64,000 nucleotides of DNA from G963422275 sp963422275 (GTDB lineage Bacteria; Pseudomonadota; Alphaproteobacteria; Rhodobacterales; Rhodobacteraceae): NCBI GenBank assembly GCA_963422275.1, contig OY729418.1, forward strand, positions 682,001 through 746,000, in the 5' to 3' direction. Below the pieces are notes generated by a model. The model was given only the letters and a program-made list of their open reading frames with translations, did no database searches and was not told the DNA's origin. Shown here one piece after another: positions 10,190-20,422 of this stretch (position 1 is its first letter; the number at the start of each line of letters is the position of its first letter). A program made the position numbers and the translations under genes.

Positions 10190-11015
10190 GCTTGCCCGGA
10201 TTCTCGTTGCGGGCGCTGCTGGCCAGCGAGGAGCAGCCGCAGACGCTGGAGCAGTGCGGCTATCTCAGCATGCAGCTGACGAAGCCCCTGGGATCGATGG
10301 CCAACGACTACGGCCACATCTTCCGCACGCCGCTGGTGGAAGTTGACATGGAGAATATCGTGTTCTGCCGCCGGATCATCGTGGTGTTGTTGCCGGCGCT
10401 GCAGAAATCATCCGACGAGACAAAAAACCTAGGCGAGATCATCGTGGCCATGACCAAGGCAATGATGAGGTCCGTGAGCGGATCGGAGGTCGTCGGCACC
10501 CGCGAGGAAATCGTGGAGTCGGCGCCAACCCGCTCGCCGCCGCCATTCCTGGCCGTGTTCGACGAGGCTGGCTATTATCTGGCCAAGGGGCTGGACGTCA
10601 TGGCTGCGCAGGTGCGATCGCTGGGATTCTCAATGGTGATCTGCGCCAGGATATGAAGGCGATGCGGGGAAACAATTCGCATGTAGCCGACAGCGTGGTG
10701 GCCAACACATTCCTCCAAGCGGTCGGGGCGACCGTCGATGCGGAAGCGACGCTGACGTACATCCAGCGCAAGGTTGGTCAGATGATGGTTGCCGAGGCGG
10801 GGTCGGCGGAACGCGCGGCTAGCCTGTTCGGCACAGCGTGGTGCGAGGGAAAAAGCGTCGGCTGGCGTCATGTCGATAGAGTCTCGGTGGACGACTTGCG
10901 CAACTTGAGCGAAGGGAGGTTCTACTTCATATTCCGGGAAAGCGTGATTCGCGGCCGGAGCTTCTACGTCGGCGACGAATTCGCGAAATCGATCGCCGTC
11001 AACGCCTTCGCGCGG
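10190..11015 (+). pseudogene. DotL/IcmO/TrbC-like type IV secretion coupling ATPase fragment
   Basis: Two consecutive frames encode the middle of a VirD4-class coupling protein of the type IVB (Dot/Icm, IncI) branch: DYGHIFRTPLVEVDMENIVF, RRIIVVLLPALQKS, NLGEIIVAMTKAMM, then AVFDEAGYYLAKGLDVMAAQ, where FDEAGYY is the Walker B region. At about 10650 one base is missing, and the other frame continues DMKAMRGNNSHVADSVVANT and later SEGRFYFIFRESVIRGRSFY. The N-terminal membrane helices, Walker A and C-terminus are absent. It is a remnant of a conjugation or secretion locus; no other Dot/Icm gene is recognisable nearby. Confidence 0.72.
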
Positions 11016-11746
11016 CTGCGGGGGACCTTCCACCCGGGTGCCGGGACTGCACCAGTCCTTCGAGATCGCGTTCGAAAAGGCCGTGATCGCCACGCAGGTA
11101 GCAATCGTCGCCCCGCCGCAGGCGGACATGTCAGCGCGCCCCTGGCTTCGCAAGCTAGTCAAGGTCACCTCCAGTGCATCCGGACCGGTGCCGTCACCCG
11201 GATTCGCGGGCACCTCGGTGTCCCGATTCTGCTCGGTCCTTGCGCAATGGTCGAGGAGCGGAGTCTCACCGACCCTGCGGTGGCAGGGCAGTTTGCCGAT
11301 TTCAGCCCGGAGGTTCGGGACGTAGATGCGGAAGTTGGACGGCGTAACCGAATTGGACAGCCCGGACATTTCCACCGGAACATCTGCGCCGCCGGCACGG
11401 CCTGGACAATCGGGATGAGATTACCGCTGCGACACCCTCCAGGAAGCGTCTGCAGCCCGATGACCTGATAGATGCCCCGTTCCAACGCCGTCCGAAGGAG
11501 AGCGCGGACTCGGACACGCAAGACGAGACTTACCGGAATTGACGCCGCAGCGCACCCGATAGGACAGCGGCCCGAGTTCCGCATTCGGGCATTGCGCCGT
11601 GGCTGGACCAGGTCGGGAGCTAGCTGGAGCTACCCGGCGGCGGAGACCGGGGATGCGGCAAGGGTCTGCGCGCGGGACGGCAACCCCGGCTGGCGGCGTG
11701 GGCCGCCGGGGCGTAGCAGAAGAACCGACTGCTGTCCGAACGCTGG
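11016..11746. other. No convincing gene between coupling-protein and ankyrin remnants
   Basis: Short frames on both strands show no clear family. A plus-strand piece (FEIAFEKAVIATQVAIVAPP, near 11060) could be a further scrap of the secretion locus, but this is a guess. Confidence 0.4.
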
Positions 11747-12180
11747 ATGTCGACCGCCACGGTGGCCAAGATCGAGCGCGGCGACGACCCGCTAGCGGCC
11801 GACCCGGAGAGCGGAAACACGCCGCTGATCTGGGCCGGTTACTGGACAGAGGATCCCGAGGTGCTCGATCTGCTGCTGGCGCGCGGGGCCGACGGGATCC
11901 CGATCAAGTCCATTGTCGCGAACTTCCGATCTGCTGCTGGCGCGCGGGGCCGACCCGAACCGGAGGTCCCTGAAGGGGCCCGCCCTGCACACCGCGGCGG
12001 AGTGGGCATCCCCGAGACAGTCCGGACGCTGCTCGCGGCCGGGGGCGATCCCAACATTGCCGACGGGCGGGGTCGGACGGCGCTGCACTGGGCCGCGGCG
12101 GAGGACGACACGACGGAGAGCGTGCGGCGGCTGATGGCCCACGGTGCTGACGCGACGCGACGCGGACAGCCGGACGACAC
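11747..12180 (+). pseudogene. Ankyrin-repeat protein remnant
   Basis: At least three ankyrin repeats can be pieced together from two frames: SGNTPLIWAGYWTEDPEVLD with LLLARGAD; then DLLLARGADPNRRSLKGPAL in another frame; then TVRTLLAAGGDPNIADGRGR with TALHWAAAEDDTTESVRRLM. Ankyrin repeats mediate protein-protein contacts. The frame changes twice, and the reading frame after the repeats is low-complexity, so no intact product is expected. The segment lies just upstream of the first AAA ATPase on the same strand, but with no sign of coupling. Confidence 0.65.
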
Positions 12181-12415
12181 TGGATCACGCGCTAGGGAAC
12201 CGACGGACCCGCAGCACGAAGGCGGGGCGACGTGGCCGAGCGGGGTCTCGGCGACCGGTCCCGCTGGCCAGAGACCGCGGAGCTTAACAGCCTCTCGGCT
12301 GAGAGGTCGCACAGGATCAGCTAGTGCCTGAAGCTGCCGCCGGGCGAATGACATCCGTCGCCGGTCATGTTAGGGTGGTGTCTGGCCACAGGCGGCCGAA
12401 GGGAGGCGACCGGTC

Positions 12416-13705
12416 ATGACCGCAGCTGGAACGGGCGCAGACCTAGAGGGTCTCGAAAAATTCGCCCAGCCCTCGGATCGCGAGGAGGCGAGGTTCTTCG
12501 TCGGCCGCGAGCGCGAGATCGGCGACATCGCGGCGGCTTGCTCGCGCGCCTTCGAGAGGGCTGGGGAGGGCCGCCTGCCCGCCGGAACGACGCGCATCGT
12601 GCAGGGCGCCCCCGGCGCCGGCAAGACGGCGCTGCTCACGCGCCTGCAAGAGATCTGGGACGGGGACGGGACGGCGCCCATCGCCGTCAGGCTGCCTCTC
12701 TCCGACCTTCTTTCCAGGTGCGCCCTCGCGATGAAGATCGTCGAGGCCCTGGACCCCGGGAAGATGCGGGAGTTCCGACGCACCAGGACGAAGAGCCTCG
12801 GGGCAAGCATCCGAATCCCCTTCCTCGGCGACATCAGACGCCGCGGCGGGATGTCCACGGACCCGTCCCTCGACGCTGTCAGGCGGCTGTTTCCACCGCG
12901 CAGGTGGAAGCGCCCGATCTGCCTGATGTTCGACGAGGCGCAGAACATCACCGAGCTCCAAGTTCGCGTTCTGGAGGATCTGCACTTGGGCACCTACGGA
13001 GTTCCGGTGGTGCCGGTACTGGCCGGCCTCGCCCACACCCGCGAGGTGATCGAGGAGCATTTTCTCAGCCGCATCACAGACGGGGCCACCCACACGCTTG
13101 GCCCACTCGCGGAGGACGAGGCCGCCGCCGCGGTGGAGATGTTCCTGGACCGGTTTGGCGTCGACCGGGCGGACGCAGGCATCGACTGGCCTCGCGAGAT
13201 CGCGAGGCGATCGAGCGGCTGGCCGCAGCACCTGCACACGGCGATGCAGGCTCTCGCGCGCGGGCTTCTGGCAACGGACGGGCGACTCGCGGACGTGGAC
13301 GGCGCGGCAACGCTCCGCGACGCCCGCGAGCGGCGAAAGGCCTACTATCGGAGCCGCGTCAGCACGGGGATGAGGCTTTCGCGAGAACTGGTCATGGGCG
13401 TGATGGAGGCGCTTCCGGAAGACGGGTTGCGGGATGGCCAAGTGATCGGCCTCATCGAAAAAACCGCCAGCGCCGAAGGGGCACCCGAGGAACGCCTCCC
13501 GAAGGGCATGGACGCATACGACTTTCTCGACCACCTGATCGCCAAGGGTGTGCTACAGTCGGGCGAGCGCGGCAAGCTGGTGTGCCCGATCCCGAGCTTC
13601 CGCGATTTCATGGCCGGCGGCTTCGAGATGGCCCCCGAGCCGCCTCCCGGGCCGGACACCGCGCCGCCCGGACGTCGGCGAGCGACAAGCCCGTTCCGTC
13701 CCTGA
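12416..13705 (+). CDS. AAA-type ATPase of unknown role, paralogue 1
   Basis: A 429-residue soluble P-loop ATPase. An N-terminal FFVGREREI motif (residues 27-35), common in ORC/STAND-like AAA proteins, precedes Walker A GAPGAGKT (64-71) and Walker B CLMFDEAQ (169-176, D173-E174). A sensor-like LAGLAHTREV follows, and then a C-terminal part ending DFLDHLIAKGVLQ and CPIPSFRDFM, which looks like a winged-helix tail. The start is chosen from a GGGAGG site 8-13 bases before the ATG. Two close paralogues lie at 44037-45347 and 62172-63491, with the same order of motifs. The gene stands alone beside an ankyrin remnant. Its substrate and partner are unknown. Confidence 0.85.
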   Translation: MTAAGTGADLEGLEKFAQPSDREEARFFVGREREIGDIAAACSRAFERAGEGRLPAGTTRIVQGAPGAGKTALLTRLQEIWDGDGTAPIAVRLPLSDLLSRCALAMKIVEALDPGKMREFRRTRTKSLGASIRIPFLGDIRRRGGMSTDPSLDAVRRLFPPRRWKRPICLMFDEAQNITELQVRVLEDLHLGTYGVPVVPVLAGLAHTREVIEEHFLSRITDGATHTLGPLAEDEAAAAVEMFLDRFGVDRADAGIDWPREIARRSSGWPQHLHTAMQALARGLLATDGRLADVDGAATLRDARERRKAYYRSRVSTGMRLSRELVMGVMEALPEDGLRDGQVIGLIEKTASAEGAPEERLPKGMDAYDFLDHLIAKGVLQSGERGKLVCPIPSFRDFMAGGFEMAPEPPPGPDTAPPGRRRATSPFRP

Positions 13706-14760
13706 CCGGGGGACTGCCGAACCGGTCGGCCTTGGAAATTGGAATGCCTGATCACGCGCAACCCTGCTTGGCAGCGCCGCCGCGATGGTGTCCACCGTCA
13801 TGCCGTCAGCGGTTCAGTTGACAGGTGCCACGCCTGTAGCTTGCCCAGTGAGTCGACGCCTTGGCCGCAAGCGAAAACGTCGGAAAACGGCTTGCTGCGC
13901 ACCTGAATTTTTCTCTGCAACAACGTCAGAACTCGCGATGAATCCAGCCACATCTTCATTTTTCCGCAGCTGCTCCTGTCAGTCCGAAGCTCGATTCCGC
14001 CGACCCCCTGCCTCTTGCGCGAGAATTGTCCGCTACCAGTCTGCTTCACTGAGTCCTGACGGTTTCCTTCGCTCGTGTCTTATCAATGTTTGCCGGAAGG
14101 GTTGCCCAGAAGTTAACCCCGCCGGCTTCAAGCCTCTCGGGCTCCGCAGCGCGAGCTGCAAGGTTTTGCATCGGTTTCTTCAAGGCATTCTTGCAGGCGG
14201 TCGGATCTGCCTCTCGACCGTCGCGACTTGCGGGCCACGGGAGAAGGCGCTCCCTTCCGCCGGTCCAACTGGGCAGGCCGTTGCACCAAGGGCGACAGCC
14301 TAGCCGGCGTCTGCACCAAATCAAGGGACGATCCTCTGGCCGGCCGCCGCCGTCCCATCTCCCGCTGCCGTTCCTGCCCGCCGTCCGCGCCTCAATCGAG
14401 ACGCGCCCGTCCGGTTCATTCATGTTCTCCGCTTGCGCCTTTGGCCTGCCTGCCCTGGCTCTCTCTATCTTTCGAGCCTTCGAGTCCGTTCCGCCAGCGC
14501 TACCGCTTGCCGGTGCCGGTCTCTCGGTGCCGCAGCCCCCCCCCTGCAACCCCCATCCCGTGAAAAAACGAAAGGTGATTATACACTTAACGCACGTCGT
14601 CCCGCCGTGAATTACTCTGCTTCGGTCAATTCCCAGCTGCCGCGCTTGCTTCTGGCTGTGTGCAACGAGTCGTCTTTCCACTCTTCATGAGCTTGATCAG
14701 GATACCTGTGGCAATGGCATCGTTCATGCTGGCCGGTTCACCCTTTTCTGGTCGCCGCCT
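13706..14760. other. Region without a recognisable gene
   Basis: About 1 kb downstream of the first AAA ATPase. Overlapping low-complexity frames on both strands have no recognisable domain. It contains a run of nine C at 14536-14544. Confidence 0.5.
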
Positions 14761-15942
14761 TCACGGAAAATCGATGGCGTCTTCCTCAGCGTTGTAGGAA
14801 ACGCTGTTCACATGGAACAGTTGCCCGGCGTTGAACTGAATCGAGTCCAGCCGCGGCCAGTTGAGATCGATCTTCTCGGGATGCGCGGCGGGATCGCCGT
14901 AGTTGGGGGCATCCGGGTCGACGTTCTGGACGAAATGATCGTGAGCGGCCCATTCCCACACAATCTCGGCACCGCCGGAGTCGATATCGGGCTTGATCTC
15001 GTAGATCTTGTCCAGCACGATGTGCTTGATCATGCCCTGCTGCGCCCAGCCAAGGCCTCGCGCCTTCTCGGCAGCGAGCGTCATCCAAGAGATCGCGAGA
15101 ATGTTGCCGTTCGGCAGCATCTCGACATCGTGGTGCAGCGCCTCGGCGCCGATCTCGAAATGCGTCCACTCCCAAAGAACCGCGCCGTCCTTGGCCAAGA
15201 TCGAGACCGTGCCATTCGCGCCAATCGGAAACTGGCCATCCATGACGAGCCAGCCAGGCTTGCAGGTCGTCCGAAGGAGATTGCCGTCGGACAGCAGATA
15301 GGCGACGGTTGCCTCTGGAAGGCGATGCTTGGCCTGCCACAGATGCACAATCCGACCGTGATCGTCCATAAGGAATGTCCGGTGCGTCTTTTGCACATCC
15401 GAGCGGTCGTTCACTTCATGAACCAGCATGTACCCTTGCTGAACGCCCGCTCTCCCCGAAGGCGGCAACGGACCGGTCATTCCCGGTGCGCGGGCGAACA
15501 TTTTCTGCTGATAGGCCAGAGTCTGCGCTGGCGTGCCCATCGGCATCCTGTTTTCGACATCTGATCCGGGCAACGGCATGTCGTCGCCTGCCTTCACGCA
15601 TCCATCGCCGTCCCTGTCGAGCAGCAGAATGCGCTTGGACGCTTCGGCAATGTCTTCAGGCCCGATCACCAAGTCGCCATCTTCGTCCAGCAGCCTGACA
15701 ATGCCGCTTCGCCGGACGAGGCCGGGTATCAGCGTCGGCCCGCCGAAATCTTCCTCTCTCAAGCAGCCGTCGCCGTCGCCATCGAGGCCTCGGAGCACTT
15801 GCGGGGCCGCGGCGATTTCTTCCGGCGAAAGCACTCCGTCCCCATCCGAGTCCAAAGCCCGGAACAGCGTGCCAGCCCGCCAACGCATGTCCCGCAGAAT
15901 GGCTCGCGCCTCTTCATCCGTCTTGCGCGCCTCGTCTTTCAT
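14761..15942 (-). CDS. EF-hand/arylsulfotransferase-like protein, probably C-terminally truncated
   Basis: The 393-residue product starts at the ATG preceded by GGAGGAGC (MKDEARKTDEEAR). Residues about 25-125 hold four EF-hand-type calcium loops: LDSDGDGVLSPEE, LDGDGDGCLREED, LDEDGDLVIGPED and LDRDGDGCVKAGD. The rest resembles arylsulfotransferase (ASST) propeller proteins: GYMLVHEVNDRSDVQKTHRT, LWEWTHFEIGAEALHHDVEM and LPNGNILAISWM. ASST-type proteins usually continue well past the HVNSVSYNAE motif, but here a stop follows three codons later, so the last propeller blades seem lost. No signal peptide is seen at the chosen start. Activity is doubtful. Confidence 0.7.
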   Translation of the reverse strand: MKDEARKTDEEARAILRDMRWRAGTLFRALDSDGDGVLSPEEIAAAPQVLRGLDGDGDGCLREEDFGGPTLIPGLVRRSGIVRLLDEDGDLVIGPEDIAEASKRILLLDRDGDGCVKAGDDMPLPGSDVENRMPMGTPAQTLAYQQKMFARAPGMTGPLPPSGRAGVQQGYMLVHEVNDRSDVQKTHRTFLMDDHGRIVHLWQAKHRLPEATVAYLLSDGNLLRTTCKPGWLVMDGQFPIGANGTVSILAKDGAVLWEWTHFEIGAEALHHDVEMLPNGNILAISWMTLAAEKARGLGWAQQGMIKHIVLDKIYEIKPDIDSGGAEIVWEWAAHDHFVQNVDPDAPNYGDPAAHPEKIDLNWPRLDSIQFNAGQLFHVNSVSYNAEEDAIDFP

Positions 15943-16029
15943 TTGGCTTGCTCCTCCCAAAGATGGTATCTTTGGAGAATTATAAGCTCTGCTTGACAGA
16001 GCGGGCAAATCCAGCCTGATGCAGGGGGA

Positions 16030-17280
16030 TCAAACGGCAGTTTCCGCCACGGCAATCAGTCTGGGCTTGGCGCAGCGGAACTGCTTGGTCTGGCCGATAT
16101 CGCCATCGTCCCGAACGTCCTCATCGATTGGCCCGTCGTCATGATTCATCTCGGAATCGCAATAACATGCTTCTCGGTGGCATGGATGGGGTATGGGGTT
16201 TGGCAGAAGCGGCCAGCCGCGCGGTTCCGTCTCCCATGCCGAGAGGTGAAATCCTTGCGCGATGAGAGGAGTCGTGCGCGCCGTTTGAGTGGCGGCAGCG
16301 GATAATCGCGCAGGGGCAGCTTTGAATGCGCTCTGGTATGGCCAGGCCGAGGTTGTGGTGAAACTTGATCCGCCGCACGCTGATGCGTACCAGCGCGGCA
16401 ATCTCCAGCAGTTTGAGCCAGATGCTGCGGCAACCCGCCCTAACCAGGTGGGTCTGAGCCAAACCGACCCGACGCAACGCACAGAGCAGCACATAGGCCA
16501 TGAAAGCAAACCACAGCCGCAGTTGGTTGTGGTGCGCATGCTGCAAGACGAACTGCGATCCGCGAACAGACCGAGCTGGCATTCCCTGATCCGGTTCTCC
16601 ATCTTGCCGCGGGCGCAGTACAGAGTCTCGTAGAGTCGGCGGACACGCACATCCTCAGGCTTCAGCAAGGTCACCACGAAACGCGGATTGGCCTTGCCGC
16701 AGGGTCGTCCAGAGGAAGTCCTTGCAGCGCCGTACCGGCCACAGAAGACGTATAGCGGCAGATAGCAGCAAGTGGCGTAGTAGCAGTGAAAGGTGCCCCT
16801 CCTGATACCCGTGCAAGGGATCGTCGGTGGCATCCAGGTCAAGCACGATCTCCGAAGGCACCGCCGCATGGGCTTCCACGAACAAATCTACAAACCCCGC
16901 CTCCACCGCCGCTAGGTCATGGCTGGTCCTGTGATACGGCGTCGACTCCGCCAGGCTCAGTTCCAGCCGGTTCAGCGTCGACTTGCCGGCCATCACCGAA
17001 TCGTGGCGCAGATCATCATGGTCGATCGGGTTCTCGTATCCCAAGGTTATGGCGAACACCCGCTGGCCCACAAGCGTGCGGACCTCATGCTCCATCAACC
17101 TCCGTTCTCCATGATAGATGAAGCAGGCGGCGAAGCGATCGATCCGATCGCATGATCGGCGGCACCCAGCAACAGCGCGCCAGCATCGGAGGTCATTGTT
17201 CCACCATCGAAGGCGGTGACCACGGAGCGGTCTTCGACGGGTTGAAAACCGAATCGATCCAGATTACAGTCTGTGCACAT
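16030..17280 (-). pseudogene. IS1380-family transposase, several frameshifts
   Basis: The start near 17280 (CNLDRFGFQPVEDRSVVTAF, then DGGTMTSDAGALLLG) is characteristic of IS1380 transposases. It continues in a second frame with RVFAITLGYENPIDHDDLRH, DSVMAGKSTLNRLE and SEIVLDLDATDDPLHGYQEG. A third and a fourth frame carry RFVVTLLKPEDVRVRRLYET and LRLWFAFMAYVLLCALRRVG. At least three indels break the gene. The terminal repeats were not resolved. The start side lies about 100 bases from the IS427 element that follows. Confidence 0.8.
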
Positions 17281-17377
17281 TGGGGAGACCCTCTTATCTG
17301 GTTCAAGTCATTGTTGGAAAAGACACTTTACCAGATCCAGAGACCGATGCAGCCACTGGTTTGGGGAACCCGGCTAG

Positions 17378-18144
17378 GTCGTGTACTCATAAAGGGAAAA
17401 GGGATTTTCTTTTCGGCTCCGATGTGATTCAATCTTCCAAACAGCGGGAGATTGAGGATGCAGGGCCGGCACGATCTGACGGATGCGGAATGGGCGATCA
17501 TCTCGCCGTTGCCGCCTGACAAGCCGCGGGGCGTTCCACGGGTGGACGACCGGCGGGAGATCAGTGGGATCTTTCACATCCTGCGCACCGGCACGCCGTG
17601 GCGCGACCTTCCGGAATGCTGCGGGCCATATACGACAGTATGCAACCGCTACAACCGCTGGGCCAAGCAAGGAGTGTGGGAGCGCCTGTTCGGGGCGCTG
17701 GCGACGGGCTCGCCGGGATCTCTTCATCTCCTCGACTCCTCGGTGGTGCGCGCCCACCAGCACGCCGCGGGCGGAAAAAAGGGGGTCCGGACCACGCCAT
17801 CGGACGCTCGAGAGGCGGGCTGAGCACCAAAATCCACGTCGTCGTCGTCGGCCTTGAGCCGGCCCGGGACACCGTCGCCGACCGCGGCTATGACGCCCGC
17901 GCCATCCTCAAACGCATTGCCGACCATGGCTCTTGCCCCCACATCCCGACCCAACGGGATCGCCGGGAGCAGCGCTCGGCATCCCATGACCTCTACCGCC
18001 AACGCAACCTCGTGGAACGTTTCTTCAACAGCTCAAGCACTTCCGAGGCATCGCGGCCCGCTATCACAAGCTCATAAGAAACTTCCTCGCCGCAATCGCC
18101 CTCGCCTGCATCCGCCTCTGGATCAAAACCAATGAGTACACGAC
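17378..18144 (+). mobile_element. IS427-group (IS5 family) element with two reading frames
   Basis: A 767-bp element with 13-bp perfect terminal repeats (GTCGTGTACTCAT and its complement), flanked by CTAG at 17374-17377 and 18145-18148. OrfA begins about 17452 (DLTDAEWAIISPLP) and contains the first catalytic Asp region (LHLLDSSVVRAHQHAAGGKK). OrfB in another frame follows with GLSTKIHVVVVGLEPARDTV, ADRGYDARAIL and RDLYRQRNLVERFF. A one-base deletion near 18030, compared with the copy ending at 28614, shifts the OrfB C-terminus. The transposase stop codon (TAG) lies in the CTAG target duplication, not in the element. Confidence 0.88.
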
Positions 18145-18148
18145 CTAG

Positions 18149-19371
18149 GGAACCTCTGAATATAGCCCGGTTTTGGGCGTTGCATTGCGCATCCGGTGCG
18201 CGCCTGTTATTTTGCGCCACGCCTTTTTTGGGGGGATCCTGACATGCAACGCCTTCAGCAACTGACCTTTGCCAGCCTCCAATGCGATCGCAAGAAGCGC
18301 AAGACGCGCCGCGAGATCTTTCTGGAGCGGATGGACGGCCTGATCCCCTGGGAGCGCCTGGAGGCCCGCATTGCGCCGGTGTATCCGAAGGGCGGCCGCA
18401 AGGGGCGACAGCCGTATCCGCTGTCGGTGATGCTGCGCGTGCACTGCGTTCAATTGTTTTACAACCTGAGCGACCCGTTGATGGAGGACCGGCTTGCGAG
18501 GCGGAGAGCATCCGGCGCTTTGCCGGGGTGAGTCTTGAGAAGGTTCCGGACGAGACGACGATCCCGAGTTCCGCCATCGGCTGGAGAACCACGGACTGGC
18601 GCAGCAGCTGTTCGGGAGATCAGGGATCACTTGGCCGAGCGGGGGGTTTTGCTGAAGAAGGGCACCATCGTTGACGCCACCATCATTTCGGCGCCATCGT
18701 CGACCAAGAACGAGAGCAACGCCCGCGATCCGGAGATGCACCAGACCAGGAAGGGGAACCAGTGGCATTTCGGGATGAAGCTGCACATCGGCACCGACAC
18801 CCGGGGTCTGGTGCGCCATCTGGAGGGAACGGCCGCCAACGTTCACGACCTGACGCCTTCGGACCGGCTTCTGCACGGCGAGGAGGAGCAAGTCTGGGGT
18901 GACTCCGGATACCGCGGGATCGGCAAGCGGGCGGAGCACGCGCATCGCGAGGTGTCGTGGCAGATTGCCATGCCCCCGAGCAAGCGCCGGACGCTGGCGC
19001 CGGGCAGCGCCGCAGCCAGGGCGGAGACGGCGAAGGCCCGGGTGCGGGCGCGGGTGGAACATCCGTTCCGGATCATCAAGCGGGTGTTCGGCTGCGACAT
19101 GGTTCGCTATCGGGGTTTGGACAAGAACGTGCAGCGGCTTGCGCTGCTTCCGGGCTTCTCGAACCTGATGATTGCCTAGCCGCACTTGCAATGACAGGGG
19201 AGAAGTGTGTCCGGAATTTGCCGGACCGGCCCCGCGGGGGCTGAAGTGGCGGCGGTTTCGCCCCGAAAACGCGCATTTGGGGCTTCCGGACCGCCGAAAA
19301 CCGACCGGTTCAGCCGGGAAGGGCAAATTCCGCAGCAAACCCCAAAACAAACCCTCCAAATCAGAGGTTCC
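18149..19371 (+). mobile_element. IS5-type insertion sequence, copy 2 (most complete)
   Basis: This 1223-bp copy runs between CTAG at 18145-18148 and 19372-19375, with ends GGAACCTCTGA and its inverse. The transposase N-terminus starts at 18244 (MQRLQQLTFASLQCDRKKRK). After shifts near 18500 and 18640 the C-terminal 200 residues are open: catalytic Asp region TIISAPSSTKNESNARDPEM, VWGDSGYRGIGKRAE, and the Glu region VRARVEHPFRIIKRVFGCDM. It is the best-preserved of seven copies but still needs two frame corrections to encode one protein. Confidence 0.88.
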
Positions 19372-19374
19372 CTA

Positions 19375-20419
19375 GTCACCTGAATCTAAAGTTCGGGGCA
19401 TAAATTTTGATCGACGCGGAGACAGAAGCGTTTGACGGCGGCAAGGATGTCGGCGGCAGATTTTGTCCGCTTGAAGGGATTTGGATCTTTGTTGTGTTGT
19501 TCGATAAAGGCGAGGATGTCGGCTTCGATCTGACGGGTTGAGGTGTGCACGCCGCGCTGCAACTGCTTGCGCGTCAGTTCGGCGAACCGGCGTTCAGCCT
19601 GGTTGATCCAAGACGCCGACGTGAAGTGGACATGCCAGTGCGCTCGCCGTGCCAACCAGGCCTTGACCGCTGCGGTTTTGCGAGTGGCGCAGTTGCCCAT
19701 GACGATGTAGACGTCCTGCCTTCGGGGACGCGCCTGTCGATCTCCTTCAGGAAGTCGGGGAACTCTCTGGCCCGGTGGCGGCGACAGCACTTGCCGATGA
19801 CGCGACCGGTGGCGACATCGAGGGCTGCGAACAGCGAGGTGGTGCCGTGACGCTTGCAGTCGTGTGTGCGGCGCTCGGGCATGCCCGGCAGCATCGGCAG
19901 AACCGGCTGTGTGCGGTCGAGCGCCTGGACCCGGCTTTTTTCATCGGCACAGAGTACCAGAGCGCAGTCCGGCAACGACAGATAGAGACCCATGATGTCT
20001 CGGACCTTGTCCACGAACTTGGGATCAGTGGACAGCCTGAAGGTCTCCGTGCGATGCGGCTGCACGCTGAAGGCCGCCCATGTCCGCCGGATCGTCGCGT
20101 GCGACAGCCCGCTCTCCCGGGCCATCGATCGTATCGACCAGTGCATGGCTTCGGCTCGGCGTCGTCTCTAGCGTCCGCTCGATAACCTCGGCCACCACCT
20201 GTTGGTCCGTGAGCGTCCGTGACCGTTCCGGCCGAGGCTCGTCCGACAACTGCTCGATGCGCCCCCTCAGGAAGCGTCGGCGCCACTTGCCGACCGTGTG
20301 CTCGTGCACGCCGGTCTCGGCTGCCATCGGCTGGCCAATGCCACGAGCCACCACAAAGACTTCCCAAATCCAACGCCGATGGCCAGTATATTATGCCCTT
20401 AACTTCAGTTCCAGGTGAC
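19375..20419 (-). mobile_element. IS630-family element inserted in the CTAG between two IS5-type copies
   Basis: Inverted ends start GTCACCTG and the element is flanked by TA on both sides (19373-19374, 20420-20421), as for IS630. The minus-strand transposase is read in pieces: N-terminal helix-turn-helix (TGVHEHTVGKWRRRFL), then CALVLCADEKSRVQALDRTQ with the first catalytic Asp, and a C-terminal frame with HFTSASWINQAERRFAELTR. The usual second catalytic Asp motif (DN-Y-ATHKT type) reads MGNCATRKT here, and frames change at least twice. The element is therefore dead. Confidence 0.85.
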
Positions 20420-20422
20420 TAG

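Noticed and set aside
12367..13821. Long plus-strand frame of 484 codons overlapping the first AAA ATPase
   Set aside because: Arg/Gly/Pro-rich shadow of the true frame in GC-rich DNA; no domain and no ribosome-binding site.
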